Assembly (NCBI GenBank): GCA_964447175.1 | Contig: CAYURP010000002.1 | Span: 1 to 64,000, forward strand | Reading direction: 5' to 3' | DNA length: 64,000 nt | Origin: CAYURP01 sp964447175 | GTDB lineage: Bacteria > Zixibacteria > MSB-5A5 > SM23-73-2 | Shown here: positions 37,478 through 46,537 of the stretch, one piece after another | Layout: each line of letters opens with the position of its first letter | How positions within the stretch are numbered: position 1 is the stretch's first letter | Position numbers and translations under genes: made by a program | The notes under the pieces: generated by a model | What the model was told of the DNA's origin: nothing | What the model saw: only the letters and a program-made list of their open reading frames with translations | Database searches by the model: none

Positions 37478-37798
37478 TCATTTCTTAGGGACAGGATTCT
37501 TTCTGATTTGTTCCAGATCGGTCAATTTTAGCTGCCCTGAATTGATTTCTGGTTCTTTTTTGAAGTGTTCCCTGCCGAAACGATTTTCCAAAAAACGCAA
37601 GGCCATGAATATCAAAAACCCCGAGACCGCACCAAGCAAGAAGAAAAGCGAGGTATAGTCTTCAAGCAATACCAGCAAGAAGAGCAAATTAAGTATCAAG
37701 CAAACTGTTATAAACTTAATTACCCGGATGGAAACCAGGTGTCTTAACTTGGCACCCCAGTTCCCTTTTGCCAGATCATTTAAAATTTCAGTTTTCAT
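37478..37798 (-). CDS. Small membrane protein of unknown function
   Basis: A 106-residue protein with two hydrophobic segments (about 25-46 and 51-69) and a charged C-terminal tail. I do not recognise a family. It follows the gene at 37810-38031, 11 bases away on the same strand, so the two form a small unit of membrane proteins between the pilus operon and the fibre-like operon. Coding is supported by the neat spacing and hydrophobic pattern only. Confidence 0.5.
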   Translation of the reverse strand: MKTEILNDLAKGNWGAKLRHLVSIRVIKFITVCLILNLLFLLVLLEDYTSLFFLLGAVSGFLIFMALRFLENRFGREHFKKEPEINSGQLKLTDLEQIRKNPVPKK

Positions 37799-37809
37799 TT
37801 GTCCATCCG

Positions 37810-38031
37810 TTATTCAGTATAAAGATATTCGCATAGATCATAAATCAGGAAAAAGGCATAACAGGCTAAAACCGTAAGAAATAGATAAAGGGGCAGTACT
37901 TTTACAAAGATAAACTCAGGCGGAGAAAGGGTTTTCAAAAGCGATGAAAGCAAAATCAACCCAGCCCAGGAGACAAGCATGATGAAGGTATCAACAGCGA
38001 AAATTAACAGTATTTTTTTTATTTTTTGCAT
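37810..38031 (-). CDS. Small membrane protein of unknown function
   Basis: A 73-residue protein with two hydrophobic helices (about 7-32 and 41-65) and few charged residues between. No family is recognised. It lies upstream of the other small membrane-protein gene and 135 bases downstream of the large outer-membrane protein gene at 38167, all on the minus strand; it may be at the tail of that transcript. Confidence 0.5.
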   Translation of the reverse strand: MQKIKKILLIFAVDTFIMLVSWAGLILLSSLLKTLSPPEFIFVKVLPLYLFLTVLACYAFFLIYDLCEYLYTE

Positions 38032-38166
38032 ACCGTCCCGATTATAATCATGCTCTTTCTTTATTTATCGGCTTCTAGGAGTGTGTTCGTAAGGAAATTG
38101 GCTGTAATTTATACAGGATATTGAGAAAGAATTGTGCAATTAAGGAAGACAATCAATCTCAACTCT

Positions 38167-41007
38167 TTAATTTTGCTTATTCTCCTGCTTAATCTTCCCC
38201 TCATCGATGATCTGAATAGGTCTGTGGCGAGGCAAAACTTTTACTGTGATTTCCCTTTCCTCTCCTGGTTTTAGATCGAGCTGAAACTCCTCTTGCTCCA
38301 GGTAATGGTGGGTGGGTAGATTGTAGTCATAAATTTTCAGCTTCCATTTGCCAGGTCTTATATCTTCAAAGGAAAATCTACCTTTTTCATCTGTAAGTTG
38401 ACGCAAAACTTCTTCTCCGTCAGTAATCTCTACTAAAATATTACCTAATCCTCTTCCCTCCCTCAAATCATCATTCTTAGGTTTTTCTTCTTTACCCGGC
38501 CCTATCAAAAACAGGCTGTCCTCGGAAATACTAACCTTATCCTCAAGTTTTTTATCCGAAGGGAGGGCGAAAATTGCTACCCTGCCTGAGAACTTACAAG
38601 AGGTTACTACACCAATCTCAGTCGTTATCGTTTCTCCACCTTTTACCTCTATTATAACAGGCAGTTTCCTGGTGGTAACCCGATTAAATCCGATAGAGGC
38701 TTTATCCACTCGCAGGTAGTAGGTTCCTGGCTCAAGCGAAGGAAAGATGTATCCTCCATTTTCGCGGGTTATCGCAGTTGCTTCATTAGCTGTTAAAATA
38801 ACTTTTGGAATTGGGGGTTTTTCTGGTTTTTCTTGGTCATAAACTTTGCCTTTCAGAACTCCAATACTTTTCTTTTTGCTTACAGGAATTCTTAAGGGAA
38901 TGGTATACATTAAGAGAAATGAGAACTCTCCCTTTTGCTTCTGTTCATACTTTGACCACTGGCTCCTTAAAACTAAAGCATGGTTATTTGGTAAGGTATA
39001 GTTAAGGGTGGAGAAGATATTACTTAGCTTTTGACTTCCTTCCGAACCAGATTCATCCCTCCGAAAGTTCAGGCTGATGCAAATTTCATCCTTGATATTC
39101 CAGGAACCTGAAATATCTATGGTTTTTGTCTTTTTGGGGCTCCCGGTAAAACTGCTATGTCCAGTTCTTGTGTAAAGACTATATGTTTGCCCGTAACTTG
39201 GACGAAAATGAAGATAAAGGCTATATCTTTCTAGATTATTATTCTTGGTAGCTAAAAGTCTGTCTTCAAATTCCCCTCTTTCTACGTGGGTGCGGAGGCT
39301 GAATTTACCAAAGGTTTGTGCCACTTCTAATTTCAATGTTTTTTCTTTGTAATTATAATTAACTGGTAAAACACAATCTTCTCTAATTAAATCTTCATAC
39401 TTTAAAGAAATGTGTGTGCCAAAAGGAAATGAATAGAAAGCACTTGCCTGGCGAGACTTTTCCCGGTTAGCTGTCTCCTTAGTAGAGTCAATGTCGAGAT
39501 TATTTTTGTAAGAGCGGTAGGAGAAATTTCCTCGTAGTTTACGGTAAATTGGAAAGGTTATTGTGCTACTCTTATAATCAGCATCATTGTAATAACCAAA
39601 ATAGTTTGGTCCAGCATAAATATTCTCATAAGAGTACCGAATCTGGTCAGATAACTGGCCATCCAGGTTTATTCGAAAGGCTAACTCACCAGATTCTTGT
39701 TCTCCCTCAGTATCGCAGTAACCCAATTCTAAGTCGAGATTTAAAGTCTTGGCTAATTCCACTTTTGATTCGAGACTATAGAGCTTCTCATCGTAGCTCC
39801 AGGAAGAGGAGGTGGATCTATTCCTTTTGGTCAGGAAATTTCCTTTTATGTTTAATTTCTTGGTGAATTGATAGCTAAGTGATGTTCCTACCCTTCTAAG
39901 CTTTGGTTGTGACCACCTGTTCTCTGCATAAAAAACTTTTAATCCATACCTTTCGGGGGAGATATTTGCTTCTAATCCTCTACCATAACAGAATTTCTGG
40001 GTTAAAGGAGAAAGGGAATAACTTCCATCACCAAAATGTAGCTGTATATCGTCATAGTGGTAACTGAGCCGGTACTCATCTCTTCTCCCGCGTCTGCTTA
40101 TCTCCTGAATGTCAGGACCCCGAAATAGAAAATCAATCCCTCGTTTGCCTTCTTCATCCAAACTACCCCTGCCGGAAAGCTCTGCCTGAAGACCGTTTTT
40201 TCCATCCTGGCCTGCACCCATTAATGCCACCTGAGAAGGCAATATAAGGTAACGACCAAATTCATCGGTTACTTTGGGGATAATCTCAACTAAAACCGTT
40301 CGGCTGACAGAAACCACTCCATTGCTTGAGTCTTCTGTCTCAGCCTTAATCTCAAGAACATTTTTGATTCTCTTTTTTAACTTTGCATCCGTCTCTACTT
40401 CAACTTTTAGAACCTGGGACTTTCCAGCTTCCAATGCTATCACAGGTGGTTTTATGCTAACCGGGTAGGTTGGAGTTGATTTTATTTTGAATCTTAAGTC
40501 GATTTTACTATTACCCTTGTTAACCAAACGCAGCATTAACCCATAAGCATCTCCAGCAATTACCACCTCCGGTTTTCCTTCCACTAAAATCTCTAACTTC
40601 ATCACTGGTAACACTACCACCGATATGCTATCACTATCTGTGATATTATAATCCCTCTCACTTCTGATGGAATAGCCAATCTGGTAGCGACCGGTAGCAC
40701 AAGTTTGAGGGACCATGAATGCGACCACCCTAACTCGTTGCTCTTCCGGCTTTAGTCTAAGAGGAAACTGGTCGGAAATAATCTCCTGCCAACCAGCAGG
40801 CAGCTTCAACTCCTCGATAAATTCCTCTTCCCCTTGGGTCTTGTTGGAAACCAGGAAACTTCCAGTAACGATTCTGCCAGGTTCTATCTCTAAAAGTTCA
40901 GGTGAGGTCGATCTTACTTCAACTCCATAACCTCTGTCTTGGGCAAAGCTTAAAGAGAATAGGAGGGAAATAAAACAAAAGAAGAAAATAAAATCCTTTT
41001 TCATCAT
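38167..41007 (-). CDS. Usher-like outer-membrane barrel with Ig-like and carboxypeptidase-regulatory-like domains
   Basis: A 946-residue exported protein. Signal peptide 1-22; two Ig-like/NEW3-type domains (about 28-135 and 138-245); a long region of alternating polar and aromatic residues (about 250-740) typical of an outer-membrane beta-barrel, opening with FGRYLILPSQVAL and containing GDGSYSLSPLTQKFCYGRG; then two carboxypeptidase-regulatory-like domains (about 745-825 and 860-925: GVLKGKVYD, NGGYIFPSLEPGTYYLRV; ITDGEEVLRQLTDEKGRFSF). The barrel plus C-terminal Ig-like modules, and position after a chaperone-like gene, recall fimbrial ushers, but I see no canonical usher signature. The start overlaps the chaperone-like gene by four bases. 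Confidence 0.65.
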   Translation of the reverse strand: MMKKDFIFFFCFISLLFSLSFAQDRGYGVEVRSTSPELLEIEPGRIVTGSFLVSNKTQGEEEFIEELKLPAGWQEIISDQFPLRLKPEEQRVRVVAFMVPQTCATGRYQIGYSIRSERDYNITDSDSISVVVLPVMKLEILVEGKPEVVIAGDAYGLMLRLVNKGNSKIDLRFKIKSTPTYPVSIKPPVIALEAGKSQVLKVEVETDAKLKKRIKNVLEIKAETEDSSNGVVSVSRTVLVEIIPKVTDEFGRYLILPSQVALMGAGQDGKNGLQAELSGRGSLDEEGKRGIDFLFRGPDIQEISRRGRRDEYRLSYHYDDIQLHFGDGSYSLSPLTQKFCYGRGLEANISPERYGLKVFYAENRWSQPKLRRVGTSLSYQFTKKLNIKGNFLTKRNRSTSSSWSYDEKLYSLESKVELAKTLNLDLELGYCDTEGEQESGELAFRINLDGQLSDQIRYSYENIYAGPNYFGYYNDADYKSSTITFPIYRKLRGNFSYRSYKNNLDIDSTKETANREKSRQASAFYSFPFGTHISLKYEDLIREDCVLPVNYNYKEKTLKLEVAQTFGKFSLRTHVERGEFEDRLLATKNNNLERYSLYLHFRPSYGQTYSLYTRTGHSSFTGSPKKTKTIDISGSWNIKDEICISLNFRRDESGSEGSQKLSNIFSTLNYTLPNNHALVLRSQWSKYEQKQKGEFSFLLMYTIPLRIPVSKKKSIGVLKGKVYDQEKPEKPPIPKVILTANEATAITRENGGYIFPSLEPGTYYLRVDKASIGFNRVTTRKLPVIIEVKGGETITTEIGVVTSCKFSGRVAIFALPSDKKLEDKVSISEDSLFLIGPGKEEKPKNDDLREGRGLGNILVEITDGEEVLRQLTDEKGRFSFEDIRPGKWKLKIYDYNLPTHHYLEQEEFQLDLKPGEEREITVKVLPRHRPIQIIDEGKIKQENKQN

Positions 41008-41819
41008 TCAATTCCTAAATCATATTGAGCACCAAAGACGTATTCATCTCCGTTGTCGACTACTACTAAAGCCCTATACTTCCCTTTTGGAACATCCGTT
41101 AAATCAACATCATGCCTTACAGAACAGCCTGGGTAGATCCGCTTTTTGTCACTTTCAAGGCGGTTCACCCTTGTTCCCTGGCTGTCGTAGAGTTCTACCC
41201 ACATTGTGGGAGTAAGCCACCTTTCCCCGATATTTTCGATATCCATTTGAAGAATTGTTTTCTCATCCTGAATTATCAACTTCTTATCCAAAAACTTAAT
41301 CTTACGGATTCCAGTATCGCTAATGTGTGTGATCATCTGAACACCGTAGCGGATGACCTGCCTTATGCCCAACGCGGGTCTACCTTTCTCTGGCATACTG
41401 AACTCGGGTGAACTTTTTGAAATTTCCTCTACCATAAGCATACTCCAGTAGGTTCCGACCAGAGTCTCATCCTCAGGCACTTTTAAGGTATATTTAACCT
41501 CGGATACGTCTTTAGGCGGGATCACCTGCCGATGAGGGTTAAAGCTAATCCACTGGGCATTGGAGCGCTTATCCATGCCAGGCTCACCATAAATACTTCT
41601 GCCATCGTAGAAAAAAAGGTAGTCGGTCTGATAGAGCTTTACCTCTAAAGGTTCTTCCAGGGGGTTTCGGATAAAGATGACGCCCTCATAAAATTCACCC
41701 ACTGTGGCTTCTCTTTCCTGGGTCAAGCCACCAACAATAATTATCCCGGCCTGAGCTACATTCGGCATCAACAAGCAGGAAAACAAAGCAAAGAAAATAA
41801 TCTTTCTTTTCAATTTCAT
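41004..41819 (-). CDS. Periplasmic chaperone-like protein with two Ig-like halves
   Basis: ATG 41819 is chosen because GGAGG lies eight bases upstream; an upstream TTG at 41834 falls on that site. The 271-residue exported protein (signal ends NVAQAG) has an N-terminal beta domain with EREATVGEFYEGVIFIRNPLEEPLEV-type strands and WISFNPHRQVIPPKDVSEVKY, resembling the PapD-like donor domain where proline-basic loops precede strand G, and a second beta domain (about 165-270). Length is close to fimbrial chaperones. Located between the subunit genes and the usher-like barrel gene. Alternative: a general DUF916-like surface protein. Confidence 0.6.
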   Translation of the reverse strand: MKLKRKIIFFALFSCLLMPNVAQAGIIIVGGLTQEREATVGEFYEGVIFIRNPLEEPLEVKLYQTDYLFFYDGRSIYGEPGMDKRSNAQWISFNPHRQVIPPKDVSEVKYTLKVPEDETLVGTYWSMLMVEEISKSSPEFSMPEKGRPALGIRQVIRYGVQMITHISDTGIRKIKFLDKKLIIQDEKTILQMDIENIGERWLTPTMWVELYDSQGTRVNRLESDKKRIYPGCSVRHDVDLTDVPKGKYRALVVVDNGDEYVFGAQYDLGIE

Positions 41820-41835
41820 AATCTCAACCTCCAAG

Positions 41836-42315
41836 TCAAGTTTCGGTAACTGTGTAAATAACCGTGCCTGAATAAGTATCCGGGGTGATTTGTATGGAAA
41901 CCCCTGTCAAACCACATTGTACACCGACGTTAATTCTCGTAAGTGAACCAGTAAAGAATTGTTGGTTAGCACCGGCCACTTGCTGCCATGAAGTTCCACC
42001 CGAGATTGAACCTGAACCGGTTCCATCGGTGGTTCTTCTGATGTAAAATGTCACACCGGGAGGCCATTTAGTAACGGCCCCTCTCACAGACACGACCCAG
42101 GAAGTGCTTGTATTTTCAATATCTATACCTATTTGATCGGTGGCACTTAAATAGGTAGGGTTAAGGTCACTTCCAGCACCAGCTTGTAAATCTGAGGCAT
42201 CAATAGTCAAAAACCAGCTACCAGTTACGGTAATGTCAATTGCCTGTATTTTTTCCCATATGGTAATTGACACAAATATAAAGAGCAGGATTAAGAATTT
42301 GATTGTTATTCTCAT
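41836..42315 (-). CDS. Small secreted fibre-subunit-like protein
   Basis: A 159-residue exported beta-rich protein; signal peptide 1-25. The mature part has alternating strands (ITVTGSWFLTIDASDL, IGIDIENTSTSWVVSV, VTFYIRRTTDGTG) ending in a hydrophobic strand GTVIYTVTET, like spore-coat-U/fimbrial subunit domains that end in an alternating C-terminal strand. It lies 16 bases upstream of the chaperone-like gene. No Cys pair typical of classical pilins. Function inferred from context. Confidence 0.55.
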   Translation of the reverse strand: MRITIKFLILLFIFVSITIWEKIQAIDITVTGSWFLTIDASDLQAGAGSDLNPTYLSATDQIGIDIENTSTSWVVSVRGAVTKWPPGVTFYIRRTTDGTGSGSISGGTSWQQVAGANQQFFTGSLTRINVGVQCGLTGVSIQITPDTYSGTVIYTVTET

Positions 42316-42335
42316 TTTGTACTTTTTTGGGAAGA

Positions 42336-42359
42336 GGGCGGACCTTAAAAGGTCCGCCC
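42336..42359 (-). promoter_or_regulatory. Strong intercistronic hairpin between the two subunit genes
   Basis: An 11-bp perfect stem GGGCGGACCTT with a 2-nt loop (or 9 bp with loop TTAAAA) lies between the subunit genes at 42374 and 41836. No T-run follows on the minus strand. As in other pilus operons, it probably stabilises the upstream major-subunit RNA or limits read-through. Confidence 0.55.
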
Positions 42360-42373
42360 ATCGCCAAACTTAC

Positions 42374-42862
42374 TTACGGTCCATCTGTAAGGGTGTAGGT
42401 AACCGTGTGAACATCACTTCCCGTTCCTTGAGCTGCGGTAGCACTTGCCGTGTACTGTAAGTCACAGCCGCCAATTGTCGTCCCTATTGCGGTAACAAAA
42501 TTATTGGCTCCTGTGGTGCTAAGAGTTACTTCGGACGCTGCGGTGCCACCAGTGACGTTTTGAGCCAGAACTTTGAGGGTAAAAGTCGGAGCCGCCAGAT
42601 CGGTTTCCACTGTGATCTTTTTAGTGGCTTCGTTTGTGGTCCAGTCCAGATCACAGGTGGTATTATCTACTGCGTCATCGGGCTCCTGTCCGGCAGTGGC
42701 GGTATTAATAGTCAGGACAAGGTTCCCCCCAGCAATAGCAATCTCATTGATCGCTTGAACCTGCACGGTTACCGTGTGGTTGTCGGTGTTTGATGCCATT
42801 GCCAGTATGCCCACGGCAAGTACAAGCCCCATCACCGCCACACCCACAATCAGTTTCTTCAT
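42374..42862 (-). CDS. Small secreted fibre-subunit-like protein (probable major subunit)
   Basis: A 162-residue exported protein with good ribosome-binding site (GGAGGAG). Signal peptide 1-23 (ends AMAS). The mature part is a beta-rich domain beginning TVTVQVQAINEIAIAGGNLVL, with two Cys (in NTTCDLDW and IGGCDLQY) that could form a disulphide, and a C-terminal alternating strand VHTVTYTLTDGP. The VQAINEIAI opening and the terminal strand resemble WxL/spore-coat-U type subunits. First gene of the four-gene set and separated from the rest by a strong hairpin, so it is likely the most abundant product. Confidence 0.6.
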   Translation of the reverse strand: MKKLIVGVAVMGLVLAVGILAMASNTDNHTVTVQVQAINEIAIAGGNLVLTINTATAGQEPDDAVDNTTCDLDWTTNEATKKITVETDLAAPTFTLKVLAQNVTGGTAASEVTLSTTGANNFVTAIGTTIGGCDLQYTASATAAQGTGSDVHTVTYTLTDGP

Positions 42863-43032
42863 CTTTCTCCTCCCGCCCTCCTGTGGTTTTTGGTTTCTTA
42901 AATTCCTATTACGACATTATCTCTAGGTATCGGGGAACTAAGGTGAATCTGATCGGATATGTTCAGGATAATTTAGCTGGTTTTATAGATTTGCTTGTTC
43001 CCCACTCCTTCAAATTAACCTTTTGATCACCC

Positions 43033-43087
43033 GCACCTAAAAAATGTAAAAAACTCCCTGTTTAGCACCTTATGATGTAATGCACCT
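43033..43087. promoter_or_regulatory. Three direct GCACCT repeats upstream of the fibre operon
   Basis: GCACCT occurs at 43033-43038, 43065-43070 and 43082-43087, i.e. AGGTGC three times upstream of the first subunit gene on the minus strand. Spacings of 32 and 17 bases are roughly three and somewhat under two helical turns. They could be regulator-binding sites, but six-base repeats arise by chance easily. The rest of 42863-43318 holds no gene. Confidence 0.25.
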
Positions 43088-43318
43088 CTTATTAATAACT
43101 CATTTTATTTTATCGGCTTAGCTTTAAATACCTTTAGGAGCTGGATTTAACTTATTCCAGAGGATTATTTTGACAATTTTTTAGAAGGATCAAATAATAT
43201 TCCTATTGTTCCAGCTTTCAACAAATCATGTAAATGATTTAAATTGGACTACTTTTAGATTGATCTTTCTCCGAGCCTGGGAGCCCCATCTACGGGCTCT
43301 GTGTAGCCCCCTTTCCAA

Positions 43319-43349
43319 TAAAAAAGCCACCCAAAAACTTGGGTGGCTT
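43319..43349 (-). terminator. Rho-independent terminator of the sigma-54 activator gene
   Basis: An 11-bp stem AAGCCACCCAA/TTGGGTGGCTT with a 4-nt loop (43324-43349), followed on the minus strand by a run of T (43320-43325, read from AAAAAA on the plus strand). It lies 19 bases after the stop codon of the activator gene and should separate it from the fibre operon. Confidence 0.8.
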
Positions 43350-43367
43350 AAATTCAGTTTATTTAGT

Positions 43368-46220
43368 CTATTCTGGTTTTTTGATTTTGTACTGTTTGAT
43401 CTTGAATCTCAAGGAGGATTCCGGAATATGCAAGGCGTCTGCTGCGGCGTTTTTCACCCAGTTGCTGTCGATCAATGCCTTAATGATGTATTGACGCTCC
43501 CACAATGCTACCCGATCATAAAGGGAAAGCTTCTCCGAGTGCAAATCGGAGGGCATGGTGAATTTGTCGGAGAGGATGTCCAGACGCGGGGTTTTGGTTT
43601 CCCGGTTGAAAGCTAAAAGCCTTTTGACCTCGTTTTCCAGTTCCCTGACGTTTCCGGGCCAATTGTAATTGGTGAAAAGCTCCAGGATAAGGGGTATCAG
43701 ATGGGAGAACTTAGATGGATCATCTGAGTAGGTTTTAATGAAGTGATCAACCAGCAAGGGGATATCCTCTCTTCGATCCTTGAGAGGAGTAAATTTGATA
43801 TGCACGGCATTCAGCCTGTAGAAAAGATCCATCCGGAAGCCACCCTGTTGAACCTCCTCCTCCATGTTCTTGTTGGTGGCGGATATTATCCGGATATCTA
43901 TTTTTCTGGGTTTGGTTTCACCTAACCGGGTTAACTCTTTATCCTCCAGGACTCTCAGTAGCTTGATCTGAATGGAGGGATGCATGTCTCCGACTTCGTC
44001 CAGATACAGAGTCCCTCCGTCCGCTTCCTCCAGAAGACCCCTTTTATCGTAAGCAGCACCAGTGTACGCCCCTTTTCTATGCCCGAACAGCTCAGATTCG
44101 AATAAGGATTCGGGCAAAGCAGCGCAGTTTACTGGAACAAACCTTTGATTTTTCCTGCTGCTGGAATAGTGGATGGCTTTGGCCACAAGATCTTTTCCGG
44201 TTCCGGTATCGCCTTCCAGCAATATGGAGATGGAGGAATCCTTCACCTGTTTCAGCTTCCATAACGTCTTGAGCATATCGCTGTTTTGAGTGATCACATT
44301 GGGGAAACAGTATGTGAGCTGGAGCTGTTCCTTCAATCTCAGGTTATCTTCCTCCAGTTTCCTTTTCTGGATTTCCACTAATTTCAGGGCAAGGACGTCA
44401 GCAAAAGCCACGGCAAAGTTTAGCTGGTTCTGGTTGAAGGCTGAGCTTTGTTCACCGTTAACCACTCTATCCAGGTAAAGGTGGCCATCTATCTTCTCGC
44501 CGGTCTTCAGAGGCACACAGATCAGGCTCTGAATGGTGTTGCCGTTCTCCAGACTGGCATTGGTCTGGATAAGTGGTTTTTCCAGTTTTTCCTTTTTGTT
44601 CTGGAAAAGCTCGGTGAAGATCTCTGTGGCTTTATCCAGACTGAAGTTGTAGGCTGAGCTTATAGGAAAGTCCTCCTGGTCATTGTTTAAAACCACAAAT
44701 CCTCTATCAGCAGAAATCCGATGGGCTAAAATCTGAAGGCTTTCATCCAGGCTTCCAGCTTGAATTCCTTGATATTCACCTTCGCTTAAATCCCTGCGGA
44801 ACAGCCTGTACTCGTTATCAACTGAGAGACTTTTTTCACTGATGGCTTTTTCCACCTTGCTCCGCAGAGACAGAATCTGATCAAAGCAATACTGATCTTT
44901 TAGTTCGGAGAATATGTTTTGAGCCTGATCCAGCGAAGAGATAGAGTTATCGAAGTTGTTATTTGCCATTTGAACTTCTGCTCTTTGAATCAGGGTCAGA
45001 CCAATCCAGTATGGGATTTTCAAACCCTTAAAGATTCTCTCACTTTCTCTGAGATAATTCAGGCTCTCCTGATGGTCGAAAAGCCTGGATTGAGCAGCTT
45101 TAAGAATAGTTTTAGCCAGCTCATATTTAGCTCCGATCTCCCTGAAAAGATCGATACCTTTAAGGAAATACTGGGCGGCTTTGGTTTTCTCATCCTTCTG
45201 GGTATGAATCTGTCCAAAGAGCCTGTATACCGCACCCTCTTCCAGTTTGTTGTTCAATGAGAGGGAGACATCCAAAGATTTATTGCAGGAGTTTAATGCC
45301 TCCTCCAGTTGGTTTGAACTGAGCTGAAGTTCTGCTAATAGCCTGAAAGATTGATTAATTATATCACCATCCGGAGCGATCTTCTCTCCAATCTCGATTG
45401 CCTTAAGGTAGAATTCTTTTGCTTTTTGGAGCTCCCGTTTTTCGAATTCCAGCTCTCCGGAATACTCATAATAGATGGCTAACTCTCGGATCAGGTTGTT
45501 ATTCTCTATTAAAGGTAAAGCTTTGAGATAGGTTTCCTCAGCTTGGAGGAAGTCCCTCATTAAAAATCTGATATAGCTCAGGGAGAGATAGCAGCGAGCT
45601 AAGTTTATCTCGTCTTTTCGATCTGTGTGAATTTTGATGGCTGATAAGATGTTTTTCTCTGCTGCGGAGAGCTCCCCGGATCTGATATAGACCACAGCCA
45701 CGTTTGCCAGAAGGTGAGCCATTACCTTATGGTTATTGGTTTTTTCGCAGATGTGGATGCTTTCATTGAGGTATTCGATGGACCTGGAGAATTCGGATCG
45801 GATAAAGTAGATATTGGCTAATTTGTTGTATGAATTGATAATCCCCTCGTAATCCTCGATTCTCCTGTAAGTGGCTATAGCGTCCCTTAGTTCCGCCTCG
45901 GCGTTTTTGGAATGGCCCAGCCTGAGATAGGTGTTTCCCAGGATATAAAGGGTCTGAGCTATTCTTTTGTTTTCCAGGGTGTTTTTGAAGATCTCGTAGG
46001 CCTTTTTCCCTTCAGCCAGTGCTTCCTGGTACCTGCCCAGCCCGTAGAAAGTGGCAGCTAAAAGATAGGATATAGTGCCCCTATCAATAGAATAAGCGTC
46101 TTCTTTCAGCTGGGGCAAAATCTCTCTAAGCGCTGCTAACGCTTGGCTGAACCTGCCCTTCTGAACTAACGCTTCGACCTCTTCTAGCTTTGTATTTAGC
46201 TTTAGCATCGTCTTTTTCAC
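43368..46220 (-). CDS. TPR-GAF sigma-54-dependent transcriptional activator
   Basis: A 950-residue regulator. Residues 10-455 are about ten TPR units; 485-615 a GAF domain; 640-865 the AAA+ domain with Walker A GDTGTGKD (670-677), the sigma-54-contact loop GAYTGA (717-722, usual form GAFTGA), and Walker B GGTLYLDEV (735-743), RMDLFYRLN arginine region; 905-945 a Fis-type helix-turn-helix (WVKNAAADALHIPESSLRFKIKQY). It opens sigma-54 promoters on signals sensed by TPR or GAF. No receiver domain, so it is not a classical two-component regulator. It follows a small secreted-protein gene by eight bases and ends at a terminator before the fibre operon, an obvious candidate target. Confidence 0.93.
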   Translation of the reverse strand: MKKTMLKLNTKLEEVEALVQKGRFSQALAALREILPQLKEDAYSIDRGTISYLLAATFYGLGRYQEALAEGKKAYEIFKNTLENKRIAQTLYILGNTYLRLGHSKNAEAELRDAIATYRRIEDYEGIINSYNKLANIYFIRSEFSRSIEYLNESIHICEKTNNHKVMAHLLANVAVVYIRSGELSAAEKNILSAIKIHTDRKDEINLARCYLSLSYIRFLMRDFLQAEETYLKALPLIENNNLIRELAIYYEYSGELEFEKRELQKAKEFYLKAIEIGEKIAPDGDIINQSFRLLAELQLSSNQLEEALNSCNKSLDVSLSLNNKLEEGAVYRLFGQIHTQKDEKTKAAQYFLKGIDLFREIGAKYELAKTILKAAQSRLFDHQESLNYLRESERIFKGLKIPYWIGLTLIQRAEVQMANNNFDNSISSLDQAQNIFSELKDQYCFDQILSLRSKVEKAISEKSLSVDNEYRLFRRDLSEGEYQGIQAGSLDESLQILAHRISADRGFVVLNNDQEDFPISSAYNFSLDKATEIFTELFQNKKEKLEKPLIQTNASLENGNTIQSLICVPLKTGEKIDGHLYLDRVVNGEQSSAFNQNQLNFAVAFADVLALKLVEIQKRKLEEDNLRLKEQLQLTYCFPNVITQNSDMLKTLWKLKQVKDSSISILLEGDTGTGKDLVAKAIHYSSSRKNQRFVPVNCAALPESLFESELFGHRKGAYTGAAYDKRGLLEEADGGTLYLDEVGDMHPSIQIKLLRVLEDKELTRLGETKPRKIDIRIISATNKNMEEEVQQGGFRMDLFYRLNAVHIKFTPLKDRREDIPLLVDHFIKTYSDDPSKFSHLIPLILELFTNYNWPGNVRELENEVKRLLAFNRETKTPRLDILSDKFTMPSDLHSEKLSLYDRVALWERQYIIKALIDSNWVKNAAADALHIPESSLRFKIKQYKIKKPE

Positions 46221-46228
46221 CCATAGAG

Positions 46229-46537
46229 TTATCTGCTGGCCTTACTCCTTGAATGACGTGAGCGGGTGGACTCAGAACCCTTGGTTTTGACTGGAGTATC
46301 CGAAACGGATACCTTGGTAAAAGTGAAAGTGAAATAGGGAGAAGCCGGTACATAACCTACGGTTACGATGATAACCTTGATGTCATCATCATAATAAGGT
46401 GTGCTGCCTGTCTCATTCCAGGGGTCAGCATCCGGGTCTGGTTTGGGGTCCGTCCCATCATTGGGAAAGGCTGAAACTATAAGGAATAGGAGAAGAAAAA
46501 CCAGGGTTAAAAGACTTAGGATCTTTTTTGCTTTCAT
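46229..46537 (-). CDS. Small secreted protein of unknown function
   Basis: ATG 46537 is chosen for its ribosome-binding site (GGAGGAGGGGAAAG); an in-frame ATG lies at 46564. The 102-residue product has a signal peptide (about 1-25), an acidic Pro/Asp-rich stretch (GTDPKPDPDADPW), a beta-like segment (IKVIIVTVGYVPASPYFTFT) and a basic Ser/Arg/Lys tail. No family recognised. It ends eight bases before the sigma-54 activator gene, so it is co-transcribed with it and might be the ligand or cargo sensed by that regulator; this is speculation. Confidence 0.6.
   Translation of the reverse strand: MKAKKILSLLTLVFLLLFLIVSAFPNDGTDPKPDPDADPWNETGSTPYYDDDIKVIIVTVGYVPASPYFTFTFTKVSVSDTPVKTKGSESTRSRHSRSKASR

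Noticed and set aside
37328..37531. 67-codon open frame after the pilus operon
   Set aside because: No ribosome-binding site, composition unlike its neighbours, and it overlaps the end of the membrane-protein gene on the other strand.
42863..43318. Sigma-54 promoter for the fibre operon
   Set aside because: No GG/GC pair at -24/-12 spacing on the minus strand, despite the neighbouring sigma-54 activator.
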